Shown here piece by piece: positions 1 to 6,695 of a stretch of DNA of 9,777 nucleotides; the stretch's first letter is position 1; each line of letters opens with the position of its first letter. The stretch comes from Campylobacteraceae bacterium. GTDB lineage: Bacteria > Campylobacterota > Campylobacteria > Campylobacterales > Sulfurovaceae. The position numbers and the translations under genes were made by a program. The stretch lies in the NCBI GenBank assembly GCA_026982175.1, contig JALSHP010000350.1:1-9777 (forward strand). Direction: 5' to 3'. The notes beneath the pieces were generated by a model. The model did no database searches, was not told the origin of the DNA, and saw only the letters and a program-made list of their open reading frames with translations.

Positions 1-1549
1 GGTACTCAACACCCCAAATCTTGACGTAAAACAAGAAATAGTTGAAGCTTTAATTATTGAAGATGGCAAAGTAGCAGGTGTGGAGACACAACTGGGAAAC
101 CGTTACTTAGCCCCTAAAGTTATCATCGCTTCTGGTACTTTTTTAAACGGTCTCATTCACATTGGTGAAAAACAGCAGACAGCAGGACGACAAGGGGAGT
201 TTGCTTCGGTGGAGTTGGCTGAATATCTGAAGTCTTTAGGCATTGAGATAGGTCGTCTCAAAACGGGAACTTGTGCCAGACTTGATGGTACAAGCATTGA
301 CTTCTCAGTCATGGAGAAACAAGGAGGCGATGAGAAGCCTATTCCTTTTTCTTTTAGAACGGATAGAAAAACATTTAATCCTACACAACTTCCTTGTCAT
401 GTGACCTACACCAATGAGACGACACATGAGATTATTGAGTCCAATTTCTACCGAGCTCCTATGTTTTCAGGACAAATCGCAGGAATGGGTCCACGATATT
501 GCCCAAGTATCGAAGACAAAATCAGCCGATTTCGTGACCGACCACGGCATCAGATTTTTGTTGAACCTCAAACCATGGAAGCCAATGAATATTACATCAA
601 CGGCATGAGTACTTCACTACCAACGGATGTACAACTAGAGATGATACGCTCCATCTCAGGATTTGAAAATGCAAAAATAGTCCGTTATGGTTATGCGATT
701 GAGTATGATTATGTGCAACCAACTGAACTAAAACATACGCTTGAAACGAAGAAAGTAGAGGGGCTTTACTGTGCAGGTCAAATCAACGGAACAACAGGTT
801 ATGAAGAGGCAGCAGCCCAAGGGTTAATGGCAGGAATAAACGCCGCTTTAGCAGTTCAAGGAAAAGAGCCATTAATCTTAGGTCGTCATGAAGCCTATAT
901 TGGTGTACTCATAGACGATTTAGTTACCAAAGGAACCAAAGAGCCATACCGAATGTTCACAAGCCGTTCGGAGTACAGATTGTTGTTACGAGAAGATAAT
1001 GCTGATAGACGTTTGTACAAATATGGAGCAGTATTGGGACTTTTAGATGATGCTTACCTTGCAAAAGTAACGGCAAAAGATAGTGCCATTGACGAAGCAT
1101 TAGCCTATTTAAGAGAAAATTTTGTTACACCAAACAAAGCTTTTATAGAGCAATTGCTCTCATTGGGTGAAGAGAAAATTAATGATAAAATTTGTCTGCT
1201 TGATCTTTTAGGTCGTGCCTCAATGACAACAGATAAAATTTTAGCACTCGTTCCTCACTTTACACAATATGATGACGATGTAATGGAGCAACTACTCATA
1301 GAGGCTAAATACTCACGCTATATTGAAAAGCAACAAAAACAGGTTGATAAAATGCAAGACATGCTTAAAGTTAAAATTCCACAAGGTTTTGACTTTTCTA
1401 AGGTTTCTGGCTTATCTAATGAGATTGTAGAAAAATTAACAAAAATTACGCCACCAACACTCTTTAACGCTTCAGAAATTTCAGGCGTGACCCCTGCTGC
1501 TTTGGAGATTTTGCATATCTATATCAAGATGGCTCAGAAGGCGAAATAG
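1..1549 (+). CDS. mnmG: MnmG (GidA), tRNA uridine-5-carboxymethylaminomethyl modification enzyme, 5'-truncated by window edge
   Basis: FAD-dependent partner of the GTPase MnmE. Together they install the (carboxymethyl)aminomethyl group at C5 of wobble uridine 34 in certain tRNAs, in the cytoplasm. The reading frame is open from base 2, so about 515 residues are visible; the family is usually about 620-630, so roughly 110 N-terminal residues, including the Rossmann GxGxxG site, lie upstream. The GTG at 80 is an internal valine, because family-like sequence (TPNLDV...) continues in frame before it. Visible signatures include SGTFLNGLIHIG, the conserved cysteine in GPRYCPSIEDK (Cys codon 500-502), the FAD-binding AGQINGTTGYEEAAAQG (773-823), FTSRSEYRLLLREDNAD, and the helical C-terminal MnmE/tRNA-binding domain with VSGLSNE and ISGVTPAA. 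No damage is seen. It stops 126 bp before the next possible start, with no clear terminator between. Confidence 0.97.
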   Translation, partial: VLNTPNLDVKQEIVEALIIEDGKVAGVETQLGNRYLAPKVIIASGTFLNGLIHIGEKQQTAGRQGEFASVELAEYLKSLGIEIGRLKTGTCARLDGTSIDFSVMEKQGGDEKPIPFSFRTDRKTFNPTQLPCHVTYTNETTHEIIESNFYRAPMFSGQIAGMGPRYCPSIEDKISRFRDRPRHQIFVEPQTMEANEYYINGMSTSLPTDVQLEMIRSISGFENAKIVRYGYAIEYDYVQPTELKHTLETKKVEGLYCAGQINGTTGYEEAAAQGLMAGINAALAVQGKEPLILGRHEAYIGVLIDDLVTKGTKEPYRMFTSRSEYRLLLREDNADRRLYKYGAVLGLLDDAYLAKVTAKDSAIDEALAYLRENFVTPNKAFIEQLLSLGEEKINDKICLLDLLGRASMTTDKILALVPHFTQYDDDVMEQLLIEAKYSRYIEKQQKQVDKMQDMLKVKIPQGFDFSKVSGLSNEIVEKLTKITPPTLFNASEISGVTPAALEILHIYIKMAQKAK

Positions 1550-1640
1550 CAAAAAGTGTTCATAAGTTACTAAAAGAGTCACTACGTAAACAATATTAAT
1601 TTAGATGATTTATATATAGTTAAGAATTGATAAAACCTTG

Positions 1641-1646
1641 TATAAT
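1641..1646 (+). promoter_or_regulatory. Probable -10 box of the carbonic anhydrase gene
   Basis: A perfect TATAAT lies 30 bp before the ATG at 1676 and 43 bp before the ATG at 1689. No good -35 box stands 16-18 bp upstream; that stretch is simply AT-rich, as is common in Campylobacterota sigma-70 promoters. Transcription would begin near 1653 and give a short leader containing the AGGGA ribosome binding site at 1665-1669. This is a consensus match only. Confidence 0.45.
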
Positions 1647-1674
1647 TATGTAACATAACTATATAGGGAATAAA

Positions 1675-1700
1675 TATGAAATACAATTATGAAGTACAAT
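1675..1700 (+). repeat. 13-bp tandem near-duplication spanning the start codon
   Basis: TATGAAATACAAT (1675-1687) is followed directly by TATGAAGTACAAT (1688-1700), with 12 of 13 bases identical. Each unit contains an ATG (1676 and 1689). Because 13 is not a multiple of 3, the two ATGs are in different frames. The AGGGA at 1665-1669 lies 6 nt from the first ATG and 19 nt from the second. Only the second ATG opens the carbonic anhydrase frame; the first gives a 28-codon frame ending at the TAA at 1760-1762. With one copy removed, the well-spaced ATG would be in frame. Confidence 0.9.
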
Positions 1701-2603
1701 GTAAAAACGTCTCTTTTGAGTTTAGCCACCATCAGTATCTTAACATTATCAGGATGTGGTAATGGTACAGATAATCCTAGTGAAAATAATGAGACTGAAA
1801 ATAATGCCACTCATAGTACTCAAGTGTCAGATGAAGTTATTGCTGCACAACGCGAAGCATTAGCCAATAGTTTAAATGGAAGTGAAGGGGCACAAGCTCC
1901 TAGAGATATAGATTCTAAAACAGGAAAGAATACTATTGACACAATAACTGCACCACCTTTCAGCGAGATGAATCTTTGTGATATTCATTTTCATAAGAGT
2001 GCAGAACATAAAGGTGGAGAATTTACGACTTACGCTGGAAATGGTAATGGAGAAGGATATGGATCAGGTTATAAATATTCAGGTACATTAACAGCCGCAG
2101 AGTTAGCCCATGCTGAAATCCCAGATGCACATAACCCTTTATATTCAGGTGATACGATTGAAGTACATTATGCTTATGCCTCAAATCCTAGTGCAACCTT
2201 GGGTAATGGACTTGGAACATGTTTAACAGGTGCATCAGAAGGAATACAACCGTTATTACGTGTAGAAACACAAGTATATGTTCTTGTAAATGATAAAACA
2301 GCACTTGATTTTGTACACTTAACAGCCATAACAGGAGATGGAACAGTAGGTAATTTTCATCAAGCACCTTATATCCCTAGCGATACAGGTAAAGCTGTAC
2401 AGTATGAAGGTTCAACAACAGGTCCTGATTATAATGAAAAAGCTTCTCCTTATCAAGTAACTTGGAATGTCCGTCCTAAGATTGCAAAAGTTAATATTAC
2501 AACAGTTAAAACGTGGTTAGAAGACAATGTCTTTGATGAAGATCATGCACACCCTGTAAGAAATTTGGTTATTAATCCTTTACTACTTTCACCTATTGAA
2601 TAA
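1689..2603 (+). CDS. Delta-class carbonic anhydrase-like lipoprotein
   Basis: Predicted to interconvert CO2 and bicarbonate using a zinc ion, outside the cytoplasm. The 304-residue product starts with a lipoprotein signal peptide: KTSLLS, a hydrophobic stretch, then lipobox LSGC with Cys23 as the lipidated residue. A low-complexity Asn/Glu/Thr linker follows (about 24-48). The catalytic domain resembles delta-class enzymes known from diatoms and from several marine bacteria: a His-rich CDIHFHKSAEH (His100, His102, His107), EVHYAY (His160), a conserved Cys pair (Cys97, Cys178) that may form a disulfide, YEGSTTGPDYNE, TWNVRP and NVFDEDHAHPVRNLV near the C-terminus. Which histidines bind zinc cannot be settled by eye. 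In an autotroph it would speed carbon supply or pH balance at the envelope. The start at 1689 is the only ATG that gives the signal peptide, but it is badly spaced from the ribosome binding site because of the 13-bp duplication. Family assignment is from remembered motifs. Confidence 0.82.
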   Translation: MKYNVKTSLLSLATISILTLSGCGNGTDNPSENNETENNATHSTQVSDEVIAAQREALANSLNGSEGAQAPRDIDSKTGKNTIDTITAPPFSEMNLCDIHFHKSAEHKGGEFTTYAGNGNGEGYGSGYKYSGTLTAAELAHAEIPDAHNPLYSGDTIEVHYAYASNPSATLGNGLGTCLTGASEGIQPLLRVETQVYVLVNDKTALDFVHLTAITGDGTVGNFHQAPYIPSDTGKAVQYEGSTTGPDYNEKASPYQVTWNVRPKIAKVNITTVKTWLEDNVFDEDHAHPVRNLVINPLLLSPIE

Positions 2604-2631
2604 GGTTTGTTTAATTTAGCTTAGAGCTAAG

Positions 2632-2659
2632 AAAGAGTAGATTATATTATCTACTCTTT
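2632..2659. terminator. Bidirectional terminator hairpin between convergent genes
   Basis: AAAGAGTAGAT (2632-2642) and ATCTACTCTTT (2649-2659) form a perfect 11-bp stem with a 6-nt loop. The stem sits 28 bp after the carbonic anhydrase stop, and its right arm contains the last codons and stop of the minus-strand SCO gene, so one element can serve both genes. Runs of T follow on the plus strand only moderately (CTCTTTGTTATTT). Confidence 0.75.
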
Positions 2660-3490
2660 GTTATTTGCCTCTTTTCTCTGTCTCTCTTCTTCCTCTTGAA
2701 GTCTGTAATACTCCTCTTTACTCAAGCCTTCTTTACTCTTTTTATTGGCTCTTCTTAAAAATAAGAAAAGTCCTATACTAAAAAGTGTTAAAAACGCTCC
2801 AATAATCATCTCTGTAGGCGCAACTTTTTCAGAGATAGGGCTAAATGAACTACAAGCATCTGATTTTTTAACAATGGAGGCTGACACTTTTCCCTCTTGG
2901 GCATCTAAAACTGCCATTTGAATGTCAAGAGGTAGTTGGCGAACGCCTTTAAGATAACGGGTTACTTTTCCCTCTTTTGAGAGGGTAATGACAGCTGTAC
3001 CGTGGGCAAACTCCATTCGTGTTGACGACAAACCACTCTTTTTAAAATGAAAACCAACAGCATCGGCTAGGACTTTAGAACTTCCTTTTGTACCAATAAC
3101 AAATTTCCAAGCATCACGTTCAAAAGGGCGAGTGATAGAACTTAAAATGGTATTTCGTTTATGTTTTGCTAACCCTGCTGATTCATATTCGGCAAAACTA
3201 ACCGTGACCACTTGATAGTCTGTTCCCTCTTTTAATTTAACTTTAGAGAGGGTATTGGCTAATTCACTAAGTTCAGTGGTACAAATACCTGAACAGGTAA
3301 AGTAATTTAGGGTTAAGAGTGTGGGTTTCCCATCCATTAGCTCTTTTAAGGTTTTTGTCTCTCCCTCATCATCAATAAACTTTAAATCAAGGGGAACAGT
3401 TGTTCCCAATTTCTCTTCAATGTCACTCTCTCCTGCATAGACAAAAGAGATGAGTAGAGAGAATAATAACAATAATTTCATGAATTTCAT
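2651..3490 (-). CDS. SCO1/SenC family copper-thiol protein with C-terminal membrane anchor
   Basis: SCO proteins are thioredoxin-fold periplasmic proteins that deliver copper to, or reduce cysteines in, respiratory oxidases. This 279-residue protein has a hydrophobic N-terminal signal (about residues 4-18, probable cleavage after VYA), then the fold with the copper-binding CSGIC (Cys66, Cys70) and the third ligand His163 in EFAHG. A predicted membrane helix follows at about 226-246, then a very charged Lys/Glu-rich tail of about 30 residues. Anchoring at the C-terminus rather than the N-terminus is a noticeable layout. The ATG at 3490 is supported by GGAG eight bases upstream; a second Met three codons later is possible. 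It is divergent from petA with 273 bp between, which suggests it serves the respiratory chain. The exact client enzyme (cbb3 oxidase or other) cannot be told. Confidence 0.9.
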   Translation of the reverse strand: MKFMKLLLLFSLLISFVYAGESDIEEKLGTTVPLDLKFIDDEGETKTLKELMDGKPTLLTLNYFTCSGICTTELSELANTLSKVKLKEGTDYQVVTVSFAEYESAGLAKHKRNTILSSITRPFERDAWKFVIGTKGSSKVLADAVGFHFKKSGLSSTRMEFAHGTAVITLSKEGKVTRYLKGVRQLPLDIQMAVLDAQEGKVSASIVKKSDACSSFSPISEKVAPTEMIIGAFLTLFSIGLFLFLRRANKKSKEGLSKEEYYRLQEEEERQRKEANNKE

Positions 3491-3538
3491 TAAGGTAACT
3501 CCAATAGATATTAGATTAGGATATAATAATCTCTATTA

Positions 3539-3544
3539 ATTATA
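3539..3544 (-). promoter_or_regulatory. Possible -10 box of the SCO gene
   Basis: The minus strand reads TATAAT here, about 48 bp before the SCO start codon. No matching -35 box is visible. The whole divergent region 3491-3763 is very AT-rich, so a chance match is possible. Confidence 0.3.
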
Positions 3545-3657
3545 AGTTGTATGATGTAAAATTATTTTTTCTTATCTTTTAGTGAGTGAAATATATGTAA
3601 AGTTAGCAATGAAGTATGAGAATAGTCAAAAAATTTGATGAAATCTATAAGTTTTTA

Positions 3658-3686
3658 TTGCTACTTAATTTATTTTTACTTATAAT
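3658..3686 (+). promoter_or_regulatory. Probable sigma-70 promoter of petABC
   Basis: TTGCTA (3658-3663) and a perfect TATAAT (3681-3686) are separated by exactly 17 bp, the standard spacing. The -35 matches the TTGACA consensus at four of six positions. Transcription would start near 3693, leaving a leader of about 70 nt that contains a weak hairpin (3705-3733) before petA. Confidence 0.55.
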
Positions 3687-3704
3687 TAAAAATAGCTTCA
3701 ATAT

Positions 3705-3733
3705 AAGAGAGTGTGAGTTTAATCGACTCTTTT
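3705..3733 (+). promoter_or_regulatory. Leader hairpin followed by T-rich run upstream of petA
   Basis: In RNA, AAGAGAGU (3705-3712) can pair with ACUCUUUU-type sequence (3726-3733) with one G-U pair and a loop of 13 nt, and further U residues follow. It sits in the predicted petABC leader. It could be a weak attenuator or RNA-stability element, but the large loop and AU-rich stem make a functional claim uncertain. Confidence 0.3.
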
Positions 3734-3763
3734 TGAGGGAAAACAAGAGGAAAAAGGAAAGGT

Positions 3764-4273
3764 ATGAGTACAAGACGTAACTTTATGGGAATGGCTTTGG
3801 GTGGTTTTACTGCCCTTGGTGCTGTTGGTGGGCTTTATGCTGCTAAACGTACATGGGAGCCACTACCAAGTGTTAAAGCTGCTGGTTTTACAACCATTGA
3901 TTTAAGTGAAGCCAAAGCAGGTGAGTTAGTAACAGAGAAGTGGCGAGGTAAACCTATTTTTGTTTTGAAAAAAACAGATGATATGCCTTATCATGACAGA
4001 GATGTGGTAATTGGTTCTGACCGATACCTTATAACTGTTGGATTATGTACTCATTTAGGGTGTATTCCTGCTTATAATAGTAGCGATAAAATGTTCAATT
4101 GTGCTTGTCATGGTGGAAAATTTGATGTCTCTGGGATTAACCTTCCTGGATTACCACCATCATTTCCCTTAGATATTCCTCCTTTTAGAATTGAGGGTAC
4201 AAAGTTGGTGCTTGGCGAAAAAGGGACTGAGTATAATAAGATGTTGGCAGATAAGCTAACACGTAAAGTCTAG
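3764..4273 (+). CDS. petA: Ubiquinol/menaquinol-cytochrome c reductase, Rieske iron-sulfur subunit
   Basis: Takes the first electron from quinol at the Qo site and passes it to the cytochrome c subunit of the bc1 complex, on the periplasmic side of the inner membrane. The 169 residues begin with a Tat-type signal-anchor (STRRNFMG, then a hydrophobic Gly/Ala-rich helix to about 27). The [2Fe-2S] boxes are CTHLGC (Cys95, His97, Cys100) and CACHGG (Cys113, Cys115, His116). By analogy with known structures Cys95, His97, Cys113 and His116 bind the cluster, and Cys100-Cys115 form the disulfide. Box 2 has Ala where Pro is usual, and Gly where Ser is usual; loss of that Ser often goes with a lower redox potential, as in menaquinol-using chains. 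The Pro-rich loop follows (GLPPSFPLDIPPF). GGAAAGG directly precedes the ATG. First gene of petABC; petB starts 9 bp after its stop. Confidence 0.96.
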   Translation: MSTRRNFMGMALGGFTALGAVGGLYAAKRTWEPLPSVKAAGFTTIDLSEAKAGELVTEKWRGKPIFVLKKTDDMPYHDRDVVIGSDRYLITVGLCTHLGCIPAYNSSDKMFNCACHGGKFDVSGINLPGLPPSFPLDIPPFRIEGTKLVLGEKGTEYNKMLADKLTRKV

Positions 4274-4282
4274 GGGGAGAAG

Positions 4283-5509
4283 ATGGCAAAATTTGATGAA
4301 AAGGCTAAACCTTTCTCTAAGCAGTGGTTAGACGATAGACTCGCCATTACAACGGTGATGAAAGTTTTAAATATCGAGTATTGGATTCCTAAAAACATTA
4401 ACTTCTTATGGGCAATGGGGATGATTTTAGCAGCGACCTTTGGGATGTTGGTCATTTCAGGAATATTCTTGTTAATGTACTATGTACCAACAGTTGAGGG
4501 GGCATTTGATTCAGTAAACTACACCATTATGACAGAAGTTGGTTATGGTTGGTTGTGGCGACACATTCATGGTGTGGGTGCTTCTTTGGTCTTTCTAATT
4601 ATTTACATTCACCTCTTTACGGGCATCTACTACGGCTCATATAAGCGAGGTCGTGAGATGATTTGGCTCTCTGGAATGTTACTTTTTGTACTCTTTTCAG
4701 CAGAAGCTTTCTCTGGCTATATGTTACCATGGGGACAGATGAGTTACTGGGCAGGAATGGTTATTACCAATCTTTTTGCAGGTGGTTCACTAGAAGCGAC
4801 TGGATTTGTTGAGTGGATTCGTGGAGATTACGTCCCTGCACAAGCCTTTTTAGGGCGTTTCTTTATGTTGCATGTTTTACTTTTACCGTTGGTTATTATT
4901 GGGGGAATTGGGTTTCACTTTGCAACGCTTAGACTACCACACGTTAATAACCAAGATGGTGAAGAGATTGATTTTGAAGCCTCTGCCAAACTTTGGAAAG
5001 AAGGTAAGAAAAAAGAGTCACAAGTGATTCCTTTCCACCCTGTTTTCTTGTCTAAAGATGTGTTTATTATGGGTATCTATTTTATTCTCTTCTTCTATTT
5101 GGTCTTTTACAACTTTGAATTTGCAATGGACCCTGTCAACTTTGACCCAGCAGATGGACTTAAAACCCCTGCACATATTTACCCTGAATGGTACTTCTTA
5201 TGGTCTTATGAGATTTTACGTCCATTCCCAACAGATTTGGGCTTAATTGCATTTGGTATAGCACAAGTAATTTTCTTGGCACTTCCGTTCCTTGACAGAA
5301 GTCCCAATGTCGCACCTGCTTCAAGAAGAGGATTATTTAAGTTTTGGTTCTGGGCATTATTACTTGATGTGCTTGTCTTGACATTTATGGGGAAATTACC
5401 TCCACAAGGTATTTGGAATACCATTGGGTTTATTGCAGCGGTGATGTTCTTTGTGTTGTGGGTGGCATTGCCATTCATTACCAAGTTAGAAAAAAAGATT
5501 GAGGAGTAG
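4283..5509 (+). CDS. petB: Cytochrome b subunit of the bc1 complex
   Basis: Integral membrane subunit holding two b haems and both quinone sites. At 408 residues it is a full-length single chain (b6-like and subunit IV-like parts joined). Haem ligands are His96 (RHIHGVGA) and His110 (YIHLFTG) in helix B, and His197 (FFMLHVL) and His212 (GFHFATL) in helix D. The helix B pair has 13 residues between, the helix D pair 14; 14 is the spacing known from cytochrome b6 rather than mitochondrial b. The Qo-site PEWYF motif is at 301-305, followed by LWSYEILRPFP. About eight to nine membrane helices are visible, with an Asp/Glu/Lys-rich cytoplasmic loop near 224-247. A strong GGGGGAGAAG ribosome binding site precedes the ATG. 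Translationally packed between petA and petC (3 bp to petC). Confidence 0.97.
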   Translation: MAKFDEKAKPFSKQWLDDRLAITTVMKVLNIEYWIPKNINFLWAMGMILAATFGMLVISGIFLLMYYVPTVEGAFDSVNYTIMTEVGYGWLWRHIHGVGASLVFLIIYIHLFTGIYYGSYKRGREMIWLSGMLLFVLFSAEAFSGYMLPWGQMSYWAGMVITNLFAGGSLEATGFVEWIRGDYVPAQAFLGRFFMLHVLLLPLVIIGGIGFHFATLRLPHVNNQDGEEIDFEASAKLWKEGKKKESQVIPFHPVFLSKDVFIMGIYFILFFYLVFYNFEFAMDPVNFDPADGLKTPAHIYPEWYFLWSYEILRPFPTDLGLIAFGIAQVIFLALPFLDRSPNVAPASRRGLFKFWFWALLLDVLVLTFMGKLPPQGIWNTIGFIAAVMFFVLWVALPFITKLEKKIEE

Positions 5510-5512
5510 GGG

Positions 5513-6595
5513 ATGAATAAAGAATTACAGATATTTGCAGTTGTTGCATTCTTCACAGGACTACTCTATTGGGGAGTTGAACCATTTGCTCATCACGAGA
5601 TGCACAAAAAAGTGGATGCCAAAGGCGAGGAGATTCACATTGAGTCTCACGGTTTTACTTATGATGGAACAACAGAGGCTAAAGCGTTAGAGGTTGCTGT
5701 TTCTGATTTGGAGTTTAAACTCTCAACAGAGGAGAATGCTACACTTAAATCTTCTTTGGAAGAGAAGTTGGTAAAAGCAAAAGCACAACAAACTAAAAAA
5801 GCAAACTTTTGGAAAGAGGTAGTTGAGACAGCTCAACTAAAAGGAAATGTTGCTCAAGGTGAGACAGAATTTACTAGCAACTGTACAGGGTGTCACAATG
5901 GAATGGGCATGAACATGGGTGGGGTTATTCCACCTAACCTTGACCATGCAGGATCGTTGTATGACAAGAAGTATCTTGTTGCACTGCTTAAAGACCCTGC
6001 GATGGCATCAAATGTTGACCATAAATACAGTGATACCTCAACTCACCCAATGGGTTCAATTAAAGGGGCATTAAATTCACAGCAGATTGTGGACATTGTT
6101 GCCTACTTGAAAGCCAAAAAAGGGGCAGAGCCAACGGCAAAACAAGCGTTTATGGAAGCGTGTGTACGTTGTCATGCGATGCGTTATGACAAAGTGACCC
6201 AATTGGGTGACACACCTAAGACCAAAGAGAACATTAAGACAGGTCATGACATTGAAGCGATGAAATATGCACAAAAAGTGGCAGAAGAACAAGCGATGTT
6301 AGCGGACTACTTAGGGAAACTCCCACCAGATTTGTCTATGATAATCAGAGCAAGGTCAGAGCATTTCATGGAGACATTCATAGAAGACCCACAAACACAA
6401 TTAGCAGGAACATCCATGCCTAGAGTAGGACTTAGTGAAGCAGGATATGAAAAGGTACATGAGTATCTTAGTGATATTGGTGACCCAAGTAAACCTGCAC
6501 GTGAAATAGTAGCACCTTGGGTAATTGGTTTCTTCTTAATCTTTACACTTTTAGCGTACTTCTGGAAGAAATTTCACTGGAGAGATTTACATTAA
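5513..6595 (+). CDS. petC: Di-haem cytochrome c subunit (c1-type fused to a second cytochrome c domain)
   Basis: Receives electrons from the Rieske protein and passes them to soluble cytochromes c. The 360-residue chain has an N-terminal membrane helix (about 4-22), a charged helical spacer (about 54-105, coiled-coil-like), a class I cytochrome c domain with CTGCH (Cys124, Cys127, His128) and likely axial Met180 (HPMGS), then a c1-like half with CVRCHAMRY (Cys217, Cys220, His221), PPDLSMIIRARS and likely axial Met302 (TSMPRVG), and a C-terminal membrane anchor (about 333-351) ending in a basic cytoplasmic tail. This two-haem layout is the form known in Campylobacter, Helicobacter and Wolinella, where it replaces a mono-haem c1. 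GAGGAG overlapping the petB stop serves as ribosome binding site. Last gene of petABC, followed by a hairpin. Confidence 0.95.
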   Translation: MNKELQIFAVVAFFTGLLYWGVEPFAHHEMHKKVDAKGEEIHIESHGFTYDGTTEAKALEVAVSDLEFKLSTEENATLKSSLEEKLVKAKAQQTKKANFWKEVVETAQLKGNVAQGETEFTSNCTGCHNGMGMNMGGVIPPNLDHAGSLYDKKYLVALLKDPAMASNVDHKYSDTSTHPMGSIKGALNSQQIVDIVAYLKAKKGAEPTAKQAFMEACVRCHAMRYDKVTQLGDTPKTKENIKTGHDIEAMKYAQKVAEEQAMLADYLGKLPPDLSMIIRARSEHFMETFIEDPQTQLAGTSMPRVGLSEAGYEKVHEYLSDIGDPSKPAREIVAPWVIGFFLIFTLLAYFWKKFHWRDLH

Positions 6596-6605
6596 TCTCC
6601 TATAG

Positions 6606-6627
6606 CGTGTAGTCTCTTGACTACACG
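6606..6627 (+). terminator. Hairpin after petC
   Basis: CGTGTAGTC (6606-6614) and GACTACACG (6619-6627) form a perfect 9-bp stem with a TCTT loop, extendable by one G-U pair, starting 10 bp after the petC stop. It is more GC-rich than its surroundings. No T-run follows (TCTAAAGTC), so it may stabilise the pet mRNA 3' end or terminate only partly, letting some transcripts enter moaA. Confidence 0.65.
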
Positions 6628-6695
6628 TCTAAAGTCTCATCACCCCTTTACCAACTTTTAGCTACTCTAAGAAAAACTTATATAGGGAATAAACC

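Noticed and set aside
80..82. GTG at 80 as start of MnmG
   Set aside because: The frame is open to base 2 and the upstream residues continue the MnmG alignment, so this is an internal valine; the gene begins outside the window.
3491..3763. Search for a small gene or RNA gene in the SCO/petA intergenic region
   Set aside because: Only very short frames without ribosome binding sites and no tRNA-like fold were seen; the region is explained as divergent promoters plus leader.
4270..4455. Minus-strand open frame opposite petB start
   Set aside because: Lies entirely opposite the strongly supported petB coding sequence, has no ribosome binding site or recognisable motif; antisense shadow.
5206..5556. 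Minus-strand open frame of 116 codons opposite the petB/petC junction
   Set aside because: Opposite conserved cytochrome coding sequence; composition is that of the reverse complement and no protein family is recognisable.
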